Source of the DNA: Perkinsus olseni
Lineage: Eukaryota > Perkinsozoa > Perkinsida
Length of the DNA: 64,000 nt
Assembly (NCBI GenBank): GCA_013115125.1
Contig: JABANN010000031.1
Location: 51,342-115,341, forward strand
Direction of reading: 5' to 3'
The notes beneath the pieces are model-generated. The model made no database searches, had not been told where the DNA came from, and saw only the letters and a program-made list of their open reading frames with translations. Of the stretch, positions 51,360-62,017 are shown one piece after another. The position numbers were made by a program, and so were the translations under genes. How positions within the stretch are numbered: position 1 is the first letter of the stretch; every line of letters starts with the position of its first letter.

Positions 51360-53348
51360 ATGCTGAGTCGACTAGCATCTCACCGGCTCTGGCTGGGACC
51401 AACGACGGCCCTCCATAGGGCTGCTTCGGCCACTGCGGCTCGGCGGCGGTTCGCTACCAGCATCCCTGAGACCGTTCAAGGCCTGCAGAGTGCCTTGGAG
51501 GCCAAGACAGGGGACGTCACAGTACGGCTCCGTGGGATCCTATCTTGGCAGCTGCCACGTTGCGTCATCTCTACATATCGGCTTGCTCCGGCTTCGTGCA
51601 TTCTTAACGCTCACAGCCCCTTGCTTGGTAGGTAGTATCATCGAGCCCGAATATGCTGAAGGTTCGTAACAAGGGCCTTAGCCCCTCTATCGGGCAGCTG
51701 GTATCCCTGTCAGAAGGAACTAAGGGTGTTGTGGTAATAATGGCGTCCTGTGCGAGAGGCTATGTCTTCTGTCTGTCCTCTACTGGCTCTGTCTCAGGTG
51801 CACTTCGATTCCTCAGTAGCTACAGTGCTTCTACTCAAGCACGATACGCCAGTCGGCACGGGAACGCGTAGGTCACAGTAGGTCCATGGCTACCTGTGAT
51901 GCCATTCTCATTGCCAGGAGTGCAGTTCGACAACTTGGGGACGTTCCAGGCAGTACGTCTACCGTTCGTACCAATCATCGACCGCATCCCAGTCTCAAGG
52001 AGAATACGTGAGAAGAAGTCTCTCACTGATTATATTATGAGCTTCCCAGGTACCGGGCTGGGCCTGGTCGATGCCCTATCCCCCATAGCAGAAGGCCAGT
52101 CTATAGCAATAAGAGGTCCTTCTACTGCTAACAGCATCTACATGGCCTTGGCGCTGAACAAAATAGTGTCTAATGCTATACGGGAAGGTAGTGAGCAGAA
52201 TCATATATATAGCACGACGCGAATTGGTGAAGTCTGTGGGGCTAAGGACAGGGGATTTTCTCTAGATATCACGGTAGTGTATTGCAACCCGCTTGGACCA
52301 GCTCCAGCGTCCATAGCAGACCTACCTTGTGATGGTTTGGATCTGATATGTGGGGATCAGTCGAGTCCAGCTGTTGGCTACCTAGCTCTGTTGAAGGCCT
52401 TGGAAGTAGCTAAGGAGCGCCGAGAAGGAGGGCGGACGATGCTAATACTCGATAACGTTGCTGAGTAGGTTAAGTCGGATCAATGGCCGTCTACCGTGCC
52501 ATATCAGGTACGCCGAATTGAATGGGCAGCTGCGGTCCGAAGCGGGCATACCAATGCCGCTGTCCACAGAGCAGATAGTATCCGCAGCCATGCAGTAGGG
52601 GGTCATCACTTGCGCTACCGTCTGGTCATAGTGCTCCTCAGGTACTCCTGCAACACTAGGAGTAAGCTATGCCCACTCACTACAGTGGTATTCACGGATA
52701 AGTTCTCACGTGACGTAGAAATGCAGGCTGATACTGTACGTTTAACCTGGCCATCATCATCGCATCATTCCCGCTGTCTTTGCGCTATTCAGCTCCTGCA
52801 GTACGATGTCGCTGCAGCATCCTTCGATGCCACGGGACTGTGTCACAACTCCCTCCTGAACTCCCTACTGCCACCTCTAGAAGCCAAGTGCGTGAAGGAG
52901 CTCAGGGACATGCATGTAATCGCTTTGCGGTGAAGCCCTCGGGGAAAGGTCGTCCTCAGTCCAAGATAACTATGAAGAGGTCAGCTATTGCTGAGCAGCA
53001 AGCGTTTGGTATCCATGTTGACTACTGGGAAGAGGAAGATATGCAGCATTGGTCCAACGCACTGGCGATCCTCGACGCGACACCGCTCTCCTTGCCCCCT
53101 GCGAAGCGAATACTGGTACGACGCCGTGTGTGGGAGGCTCTTGTGCTTGAGGTTGTTTCCAGGTCATGCGCAGCGTTCTCGTGTACTACTTTGTCGGCAA
53201 GCGGAACTTGGAGGAGGCGAGCATCGCTGCCTTCATCGATGAGCTTAGTGATTGTATCGCTACCAACGAGCCGCGGATAATGGACGCCATCAACGTCGTT
53301 TTGGCCGAACCTGATTGTGAGCTTCGATTGAGTAAGGGGAGTTTGTGA
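51360..53348 (+). CDS. divergent mitochondrial F1-ATPase alpha-subunit-like protein
   Basis: ATG 51360 opens a typical mitochondrial presequence, MLSRLASHRLWLGPTTALHR, Arg/Ala-rich, with RRRFATS near the likely cleavage site. Then come QGLQSALEAKTGDVTVRLRG, VRNKGLSPSIGQLVSLSEGT KGVVVIMA (the beta-barrel domain of F1 subunits), and PFVPIIDRIPVSRR...GTGLGLVDALSPIAEGQSIAIRG, which follows the alpha-subunit order (I.R..V...TG...VD.L.PI..GQ...I.G). At the P-loop position, where alpha has GDRQTGKT, it reads RGPSTANS, so the Walker A lysine is gone. Then ATP-synthase-like RTMLILDNVAE replaces LIIYDDLSK. The last exons (LVYYFVGKRNLEEASIAAFI DEL) resemble the C-terminal helical bundle, stop at 53348. 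The middle exons (52470-52930) are poorly resolved. Either a lineage-specific structural F1 subunit or a degenerate paralogue. Confidence 0.65.
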
Positions 53349-53917
53349 GAGTTTCTTCCTTCAGGTTCACCGGAGGTCGTTGAGGATCTTTGTTACCGGC
53401 TGGACTGGACCCTCGCGAAGTACCGTTATAATTTCGAGTTGGCAACTCCGAAGGAAGTCTGAACACTTGTGCGTGCTACCATTTCTATGTCAAGTTTCTG
53501 TTAGTAGCTGTGTATGTTGCGAAAGGTTAAATAGGGTTTGTGGATGCTGGGGCACTCCCTAGCTTGCGCTTTTGCTTCTAGCGAAACGCTTCTCCTAGAG
53601 ATTTTGGAGAAGCTCGGATAGAGGAAGTGAACTCCGCACGGGGGCGGTAGTTGGCGAACTGCATCCGAGGAGCTCCAATGATGAGCGGGAGAGTCGTAAT
53701 CCGCGAGCAATCATACGACCTTCACCTCTATTCCTGTATGTCCCAGCGTCTGCGCTGTTGGAGTTTCGTGGCGCGCGGTAGGGCTCTCTTTGAAACACTG
53801 TCGTTAACGAAGTGCTAGCTGAAAGATTCTCGCTAGTATTTGCGAGATTTACTCCGATTCTTCTGTCACTTCATCTTTACCAGCCCTCTCAATTCAAGTC
53901 CACCCGCCCCCTTCAGC
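53349..53917. other. intergenic, nothing recognised
   Basis: Between the stop of the F1-alpha-like gene and the start of the acyl-CoA synthetase, same strand. No frame with recognisable features. Confidence 0.5.
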
Positions 53918-56900
53918 ATGTCAATCGGCATCAGCATCGCTACGGGCATCCTCAAGCTTCTTGACGTCTGCGTATGGCTCGTCACACTCGGGCCAGTGTG
54001 GATGTTCAAGCGTCCGAGGAACGTTGCTAAGGCGCTCAATTCGGAGCCAGTAGAAGAAGTAAGTTGTGGGAGGTTGATAGATGTTGTAATGTTCAAGCGG
54101 GTTATGTTGTGTTAGGCTTTTGATGAGTCGTCCGTAGTGGATCCAGAGATTGCTGGTTCCCTGCAGGTCTCTGGCTCACGAGAGGGTCCTGGTCGAGTTC
54201 GTACGGGCTTTAAGAATTGGAAGCCGGTATGCGCGTGGGACCCAGAGGCCAGGACGATCCTGTGCATCATCCTACACACGGTCGAGAAGTACTCATCTCA
54301 CCCAGCCCAAGGCTCGAGGTTCTTCGAAGGCTTCAGAGATATTGGAGAGAGGTAGCGGGTGGTGTATTTCTTGTGTATCTTCGTGGCGATTGGATTGTAT
54401 TCGATGCTATCAGGTTTCCCATCAAGCAGTTTGGCCCTACCAAGTGGATTACCTACGCGGAGATGGGTGACAAATTCAAGGCGTTTGGCGCCTTCCTCAG
54501 AAGCATTGGGAACACTCCTCAGCCTGATGGAGACATCAGATCCATACAAGGCAAGATCGAAACTTAGAGAAGCTTAGAGAAGCATCTGTGTGTTTTATTT
54601 TCCCTCCAGGTCCTCACTCTCTCGTCATATTCGAGGACACTTGCGCGGAGTGGGCACAGGCAGCTTTCGGGACTTGGAGTCAAAATATGGTCGTTACCAC
54701 CGTTTATGGTAGGCAGTCGTGTTCATCGAGCAGGCCTCTCCTATGGTTCTTGATTCAGGGACTCTCGGACCAGATTCTGTTGCTCAGGCCATTCAGGAAG
54801 GGTGCGGCACCACTGTAGGCAACGTTGACCGGCGTTCACGATCTGAGTGGAGATGCCCTTGGCTCTTAGGTGCTGTGTAACAGGAAGAATGTTGAGAAGC
54901 TTATCGCTCATAGCAAGGAGATGCCGACCCTGAAGCATATAATCTACACCAACGAGGCTGTTCCCGCCGAGGAAGCCAGGTGAGTTTCGTTGGATCTACA
55001 GGTTAGGCGTTGCTTAGTGGTTGTATTTCAGTAAACCGCTTTCGGGCTTCAATAACAGTGGCGTCACGGTGCATTCATTTGAGGAGGCGTTGACAATCGG
55101 CAAGGGCCTGGTTGAGCAATATCCCATGGTCAAGCCGAATGAAGACTCGCTAGCTATCATCATGTACACTAGTGGTAAGTGGTCCATTGACTGTGCTTTG
55201 TTGTAACGAGTGTTTGCTCAGGTACGACCGGGAAGCCGAAGGGAGTGATGATGAGGCACAAGACGGTTGTTACTGTGATGGCATCCGTGGCGCCTATTGG
55301 GACTCACGTAAGGCGGCGTTGGTGTGATAGCGTTCCATGTTCTGATTGGAATATACTCGAGGTCGGGTTGAACGTAGCTGCTGTTCTCGTTGGCAGTTTT
55401 CTCTTCCCAGGCACTTCCTCCCAACTTCACACACTTGGCATACCTCCCTCTCGCCCACATCTTCGAGATGGCAGTACAGATCGGCGCCATGTCCATGGGG
55501 GCTGGTATTGGGTAAGTTGTACGCTCACATCGTGACGAGCTCCTATCGAGCTCCTTCGTTGGTGTGCTTCTTTGTGATGGGCTGAGGGAATTCGTGTAGG
55601 TATGCTGATCCGAAGACGCTGACACAGACTGGTGCTCGCCCTATCGGTGCATTGGAGGAGTTCAGACCTCACCTCTTCATGGGGGTGCCTAAAATTTATG
55701 ATGTTATTATGAAGGTAAGCAGGTCGGAAGAGGGGTGCGTTGGCATTTCTCTCTCTTCAGGCCGCTGGGGCTAAACTCAAGAAGGAGTCCCCTGGGAAGC
55801 AGCAGTTAGTTGCCAGCGCTTTTGAGTACGGCTCGTCGACTCACCTGTCGTTTTCACCGGTGCTTTGGTCAGGTGGAAAGCGAGGGCTATGGAGAGCGGA
55901 CGGTACACGCCTGTTTTTGACATGCTGATTTTTAACAAATTCAAACATATTCTCGGAGGCAACGTTGTCGTAGCTCTTTCGGGAGGAGGTGAGCGGCGAA
56001 GTCCTCTCGTCGCCGTCCTGATTGACATCTTTTCAGGTCCGCTTGCTGCGACCGTTCAGAGGTGGGTTCGAACTGCCTTCGGTTGTCAAGTTATTCAAGG
56101 ATACGCCTTGACTGAGACGTGCGCCGGTGCGACGTTACAGATGGAGTACGACTACAGGCTTGGTGTCGTCGGCCCTCCAGTAAGTTCTCCTGTGGGCCAC
56201 CCTCTCAGGTCGTGCAAATAGCTTCTCTGCTGTACAGGTGCCTGGTGCGGAGATCAGTCTTCGGTCGTGCGTGGGGCCTGATGGCGAGCCTGAGGTCCTT
56301 GACAAGCGCGGTCGTCCCTATCTGAATACAGATACTGAGGACTCAAAGGGTAACCCCTGTCTGGGTCGTGGAGAGGTAGTGCTTTCGATCGCCTAGGGTT
56401 CCTGTGTCAGTGATACCACAGGTTCTGATTCGAGGGCCAGTGGTCTCCGATGGGTATTATAAGCTTCCCGAGAAGACCGCTGAGGCGTTCAGGAAGGACG
56501 GTTGGTTCCTCACTGGCGATGTTGGCGTGTGGTATCCTGATGGGTCGCTCGGTATCATGGATCGTGTGAAGAACCTCGTCAAGCTGCATGGCGGAGAGTA
56601 TATCGCCATGGAGAATATGGAGCTCATCTACGGCGGCAGCCAATACGTTGATGCGGTCAACGGCGGTCTCATGACCTATGGCGACGGGACGCTCGACAGA
56701 CCAGTGGCGCTCGTTCAAGTCAATGAGCTCAGTCTTACTCAGTGGGCCAAGTCGGATGGGGTCCAATTTGAGTCCATAAAGGTGAGTTCGTAGGGCCGGG
56801 ATTTTCCTTAGTCTTCACGGTTTTGCCATTCAGGACCTCGTTAAGAACCCCAAGGCGGAGGAGGAAGTTTTGAAGTCCCTTCTTGAGTGTCACAAGAATG

Positions 56901-57064
56901 GGGGACTCTCAGGAATTGAGAAACTCGCTGGTGTCGGTCTGGTTTGTGAACCTTGGACGGCCCAGAACAAGTGCTTAACCGCCACCAACAAGATATCCAG
57001 GCACGCTGTCATCGCTCGGGATGGGGAGATCCTTGAGAGGGTAAAGGCTAAGGGAAGGTGGTAG
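53918..57064 (+). CDS. long-chain acyl-CoA synthetase (ACSL-type, AMP-binding)
   Basis: Activates long fatty acids to acyl-CoA with ATP via acyl-AMP, on ER or lipid-body membranes. ATG 53918: MSIGISIATGILKLLDVCVW LVTLGPVWMF, an N-terminal membrane anchor. Then FGPTKWITYAEMGDKFKAFG, SLVIFEDTCAEWAQAAFG, MPTLKHIIYTNEAVPAE, DSLAIIMYTSG/TTGKPKGVM (the ATP/AMP signature, split by an intron at about 55177-55221), IFEMAVQIGAMSMGAGIGY, FMGVPKIYDVIMKAAGAK, ILGGNVVVALSGGGPL, GCQVIQGYALTETCAGATL (the GYG.TE-type motif), VLIRGPVVSDGYYKLPEKTA, DGWFLTGDVGVWYPDGSLGI MDRVKNLVKL (motif 8, fatty acid gate region), GGEYIAMENMELIYGGSQYV, and the C-terminal SRHAVIARDGEILERVKAKG, stop at 57064. All main motifs are present. 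More than ten short introns. Confidence 0.95.
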
Positions 57065-57313
57065 AGGTTGAAAATCCAACTTGTCATAATTTTGTTCGTT
57101 ATAAGCTAGTATTTCATTGGAAGTGGTTTTGTCTTCGCCGTGACTTGGTCGTGCAAAAGTAGCTCAGTGCTCAAAGGTATCCTACTTGTGGTCGTTACGT
57201 TTTTGCATTCTCGTCGGCCTGAAGGAAGTGAGCGAGGATGATTTTCAAGGATTCATGGATGTTAGGATCCGTTAAGTAGACGATATTTTACTTACAGTAG
57301 TATTTTTCTTATC

Positions 57314-60300
57314 ATGGAAAGTGTTTTGCGTTTGCAGTGCGTTAATTCGGGCTGTGTCGGACCGAACGGCTCGGGAACGGTAGCCGGCTCTCGATTCAGT
57401 CACTTGTGATGCAGGAGCATGGCTTCGTTGTCAATCCGAATGCGGCATTCCTCTCGCACACTAGGTGGTCAGCTGCGATTCTGTTCAACATCAACGAGCA
57501 GTATGCTTGATCGCAGCTCAACAATGGCGCCTCGGGAAGTTGCGTAGGCGGGCGTGGGCCGGCTCGGACTGTGATCAGAGTTCCTCTCGTAAATTCAGAT
57601 TCCTGTTTGACCAGGTTTCGCGGAATAAGGCAGCGTCCTTGAAGACGTGGAACACGTAGGTGGACTTTAAGTGGCTTGTGGAGGTTTGGGCACTGCAGGC
57701 GAGCGTTTGGGTCGTTCCTAGGTATTGTTCCAACTTCTTGATGCCGGTGATAGATCAGCTGACCATCGATGAAATGCTCACGGTCATTCGCTCCATGGTC
57801 CGTGCGCGGTTTCGAAAGTTCGCCGTGACGAACAAAGTTAACAGGCGTTTAACTTCTGTATTCTACGGGGAGACTTCTGCTGACCCAGCCAAAGTGAGCT
57901 GTTTCGTGGGACTTGTTGCTCTTCGCGCCCTCAAGGGCGTTACTGGTTTTTCGCATGGCAGGTGGGGCGGCTTTTGAACGATTTGGCGAAGTTGGACTCT
58001 CTGGATGATATGACAACTCGTACTCTGTGCAGGGCTGCAAAATTCGATGGCAGTAGTCTGTGTTACTCTGCTGAAGATAATTTTACCTTTCCGTTGCAGG
58101 TGATTTCGTCTCCTTGTCTATGACGTTAAACGCCCTGGCACGGACCCGATTGGCCGACTCGGATATAATTAACCCTATTGCTGCCGCAGTGGTTTCACTA
58201 GTCCCCGAGCTGGACCTTACCGTCGAGCATAGCCTTACGGTGGGTATACGCCCGGCGATAGCGCAACTAATCAAGCACCGCGATCGTGTCGGAGAATTGC
58301 AAATGAGGCTCTATCCTTTTTGTCTGACGCAAAGATGGTTCGGTTGAGCGTGCGTCTTTCAGCGATTGGTGCAAGCTCTGAGCTCGCTCGCCCGCTTGGA
58401 CGCACTGACCAGCAAACGACGAGAGGTCTTCATTCGGCGCATCTGCGGGCAGCTATCGTTTATGGAACCCTTCCAGCTCTCAATGTTAATGCATTCCCTG
58501 GTCATACCTGATTGGGGAGACGGCCCCATAGAGTGAGTCTTCCGCGCGAGATCCCGTAGGCCTTCCGAATGCAGCGAGTCCCGCCCAGGCACCAGGACCT
58601 GCTACTCAATCTCCTCCGGTATGCGTCGAAGGGGCGTGGAGAATTTACTTTTCCGCAGGTGGGAGGGCACAGGATACAGTGGTGTATCCCCATGGGGGCT
58701 ATTGAGTTCGATGCGACATACAGCTGATGTGCGATTGATTTCTACACTACTCTATTGTACTCCTTCCGGAAAGCACGCCACACCGCGGAATTTAAGTTAC
58801 GGGCTATCATGCGTTACTGCAAATTCTGTCCGTTTTCGGCCGTAACGTAAATTTGACCTTGTTAGCACTTCAATTCTGGCGATGTGCACTACTCGCAAGG
58901 AATTTGATCATCTTATCTCCCTGGCTTCCTGTGGATCCGTTCCTGTGCTGCGCGTATCATCTACCAGTTCCTCGTAGAGTCTACTTGGCCGCAGCGCTGT
59001 AGGTTGTCGGCGTTCGTAGGAACGGCTCGCGGTGTCTTTTCGAAGCCATATACGCCGAAGTGCTCCATGCGAAAAGTATTAACATTTCAAGATGGTCTAT
59101 ACATTAAATTTCGTCTCATGGAGAATATCTGTCCGAGATGGAATGCTAGCGCAGTTAAAAGGATTGTGAACATCAAATGCGTTCGCTTTGAACAGCAGTG
59201 TGGTAGTTCATCATCGGTCACCTTAGTTACACGAGATCCTCACTAGTGGCTATGCACTGCAAGCAAGCGGCGTAGCCCTTCCGAAGGATGTTATTTTGTT
59301 CATGGGAGATGCTGAACGCATTGTAGGCGAGATCGGAAATCACTGCTTGGCTGATTTGAGTTGACAAACTAGAGGCAGCTTCTGTCTTTGCAGGTAGAAG
59401 ATGAGGGGCGCAAGGCTGTTGCAGCGACGAGTGCTCATCTGGAGGTGAGGGTCCTATCTTGGTCACATTGTTATCACCCTCATAAGTGATGTCGATGTCG
59501 TTGGGATTCTCTGGTTTGACGGGCCAACTGCTTGGGTTGGTAGTCGAGCGTTGTTGTACAGGTCTCAAACTCCAAATTCCAAGAGTCTATCAAGGGCGTA
59601 CTGAAAGCATGTGATCTCGAGTATAATGAAGAAGTTGTTGTGGGAACCTACGTAAGTGCGTAGGGTGCATACGCTGCGTAGACCAGTGGGTCGGACAGAC
59701 TCGATGAGATGCAGTATGAATGATTCATTCAATCGAGTTCAAATAAACATCCCCTCATTCGGAATGATGGGATGCTTATTTGAACTGACCTGTGGATTCT
59801 GGCAACTTCACCATCAAGGAAGTTTGTCGAGGGTTCTGGAATAACCATTGAAGTTGGCCACGCATCTCATAATCGCCTAGGATTCCACGGCACGTGTGTG
59901 ACGCGTCCTCTGCAATGACTTGCCAGCCCATAGTCTACTTTGGCTGAGCTACATGTACATGTGTACATGTGCCCGCCATTCCGAACTCGAACGATTCTCC
60001 CGGTGATCGATTGCGAGCCCGGAAACAGGAAATGCGATACGCTCGCTGAACCTCTCTGCTGTGCCGCTGAGTGAACTTGGTGAGGAGGCTGCCAACGCAC
60101 ACCTTAGATACTCGACTACGCGGTTGGCAGCCTAGCGTTGGAGGCAGACGGCTTCACTCACTTTTACGCGGGCACGGAGAACTTTACCGCGAAGGCCAAG
60201 CTGAAGCACCGGATACTGAGGTGTGTATCCTCAACTTCTTGAAGTCGGCGCTCAAAGTTTTCTGGTGGCGTCGACTTGATTCCCACCTCTTCGCTGAGCT

Positions 60301-60612
60301 CATCAGATCCCTGGGCTTTACTACCGTGAGCCTTCCTTACTTTGAAATGAAGAACAGAGGATTACAGCAGAGGTGCGTGCTTCTCCTGGGCTTCACTTCG
60401 AACAGCGCGTTTCATTATTCTACTTGCTTCGTGCGTGGTACGATGGAGTACCAGATGCTCACTCCTGTTCCATGGACAGTCGATTTCGTCAGGACCGAGT
60501 ACTTTGTAAATGCTATCGAGAAGGAATGTGGTGCCGGTTTATCACAGATCCGCAAGCTCTCCCGTCTAAGGCCGTATGCCGTTTCATGACGTTGTTGTTT
60601 CCTGATTTCTGA
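57314..60612 (+). CDS. RAP-domain protein (probable mitochondrial RNA-binding factor)
   Basis: RAP proteins act in organellar RNA processing or rRNA assembly and are numerous in alveolates. Probable ATG at 57314 (MESVLRLQCVNSGCVGPNGS). Helical-repeat exons follow: DQLTIDEMLTVIRSMVRARF, RLLNDLAKLDSLDDMTTRTL, FVSLSMTLNALARTRLADSD, LVQALSSLARLDALTSKRRE, ESIKGVLKACDLEYNEEVVV. These are the L..LL.AL+.L...D units seen in FASTK/RAP proteins. The C-terminal RAP domain reads NLSAILDYAVGSLALEADGF THFYAGTENFTAKAKLKHRI LR (about 60049-60220), then after an intron SLGFTTVSLPYFEM (about 60310-60350). The final exon is uncertain: stops at 60589 or 60612 in two frames. 58640-59380 is poorly resolved and may hold further exons. 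Palindromes 59717-59731 and 59736-59786 lie in an intron. Confidence 0.75.
59736..59786. repeat. 51-base palindrome, 1-nt centre, in RAP-gene intron
   Basis: 25-base arms around G59761 with two mismatches. A smaller one (7-base arms, centre T59724) directly precedes it at 59717-59731. Confidence 0.95.
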
Positions 60613-60674
60613 TTCTTGTGTCAGTACCAAGAATGGACCGTGCAGGCATCTCAGGTTTGCTAACTTCTGTTCTA

Positions 60675-60705
60675 GCGGGTGCTCTACCAACTAAGCTAAG
60701 AAGGC
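60675..60705 (-). pseudogene. 5' half of a tRNA (fragment)
   Basis: Minus strand reads GCCTTCTTAGCTTAGTTGGT AGAGC then ACCCGC: acceptor 5' strand, intact D-arm and the 5' side of the anticodon stem, matching the complete tRNA at 60928-61000. The anticodon loop and 3' half are not recognisable. It lies at the corresponding position of a duplicated segment. Confidence 0.75.
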
Positions 60706-61180
60706 ACGCACACCTCTCAGAGAAATGCTGCTGACTATAATTTCGCTGCACCCAACGTAAATAGTGCACGAAACTCCAGCTAAGTTTTTCCAGCCAAAAA
60801 TTTTCCGCGCCGATATGTCGGAAAGGATGCTCCATCCTCATGTCCGGCCACTTCGCACTCATGAACCCTCATGTCCGGTCCTCTTCTACTCATCCCAAGA
60901 GGAAATTGAGTATTCCCGTTGCCTGAAAGCCTTCTGCCGGAGTCGAACCGACGACCTCCCGCTTACTAAGCGGGGGTTCCACCAACTGAGCTTAGAAGGC
61001 ACCCTCGTTTCACAGATATACTCATGGCTACAATGTTACTGCACTGAACGCAAGTGGTGCACGAAAATCCAGCGAAGTTTCAAAAAATTTCCGCGCCGAT
61101 ATGCTAGGGAAAATCCTGAATCCGCATGTCCGGCTTCCTTGCACTCACCAATACTCACGTCAGCCTACTGGAAGGAATCC
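60693..61180. repeat. tandem duplication of a segment of about 280 bases starting in a tRNA gene
   Basis: About 60693-60890 aligns with about 60988-61160: AGAAGGCAC, GTGCACGAAA.TCCAG, TTTCCGCGCCGATATG and CATGTCCGG are shared, in the same order with substitutions. The unit in the second position carries the intact tRNA. Confidence 0.75.
60928..61000 (-). tRNA. tRNA-Thr (anticodon AGU)
   Basis: 73 bases. Acceptor stem GCCTTCT/AGAAGGC pairs perfectly. The D-arm GCTC...GAAC has one mismatch. Anticodon stem CCCGC/GCGGG is perfect around loop TTAGTAA, giving anticodon AGT. T-arm GTCGG-TTCGACT-CCGGC pairs with one G-T. Variable loop is five bases. No intron and no encoded CCA. Confidence 0.93.
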
Positions 61181-62017
61181 CCGGAAAGAACTCTCAGTGC
61201 TCGCGCCATCACTTGGGATAGCGCCCCGCTCTCAATGGGGTGCGTGATGATGAGCACATTCGACGCATAGCGGCACCAGCGGCTGCTGACGGCAGTGAGT
61301 ACCGGGACATGCTGAACAAGTTCAACGAAGGATAGTGCACCCATCGTTCGGCCCTATCACGATCGGAAGTCTGCCGATCAGGAAGCGAGCGTATACGGCC
61401 TTGCACGGCCTGGTTGAACAGGGGTCGGAAGAAACATCGAGAATCGCCCATGTCACATATCCCACACGAGCTACACATCGTTGCACACTCATTGGCTCTG
61501 AGGCCGAGCACCCTCATTGACAGGGCCCGGTCGTCTTCTATGCGATCGCATTATATATTTGAGATGTGTTGATGTACTCAAGAGGTCAAAAAGGGCTGAA
61601 CACAAGTCCCGCCGACAAGCGCCGTAAAAGCTTTACAGTGTCACTTATTTCACTCGGTGAAATGCACTGTGCGATTCGGACACTTAAAATAAGCCAAGCA
61701 GGCTGCTTCAAGCAACATTCTCCATTCGTCGGAAACTACACTATGCCCCGCCGTCGCTGAATAAAGCTCACGACCGACGGAGGATCTTTTGTGGCGAGCG
61801 CTGCCTCAAAAGAGACAAGAAGCTAGCTCGCTCTTCCGAATGCTACTCAATTTCCGCAGCGTTTGGGACCAGCACGTGTAGTGCTCAACATATACATGCC
61901 TCTGACGCTCGACGGATTGGTACAGGTTAGTTCGTACCAATAATTTCAGTGAGTCATTGTCGCATATTGACCACCGGTCAGCTGTCCTTACTCGCGAGTT
62001 CGGGTCCCTTTCACACG
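61181..62017. other. spacer; small inverted repeat, no certain gene
   Basis: 61647-61663 (ATTTCAC/GTGAAAT, 3-base centre) is framed by ACAGTG/CACTGT at 61635-61670. A plus-strand frame ending EYRDMLNKFNEG with a stop at about 61335 may be the last exon of something, but no partner exons were found. Confidence 0.4.

Noticed and set aside
59951-59970. ACATGTACATG...GTACATGT palindrome
   Set aside because: Alternating ACATGT microsatellite-like sequence is self-complementary by composition.
60080-60133. Intron with arms AGGCTGCCAAC/GTTGGCAGCCT that would pair the splice sites
   Set aside because: The RAP-domain reading needs the acceptor at CCTTAG (60107), so the right arm is coding sequence (AVGSLALEADG) and the hairpin is not an intron device.
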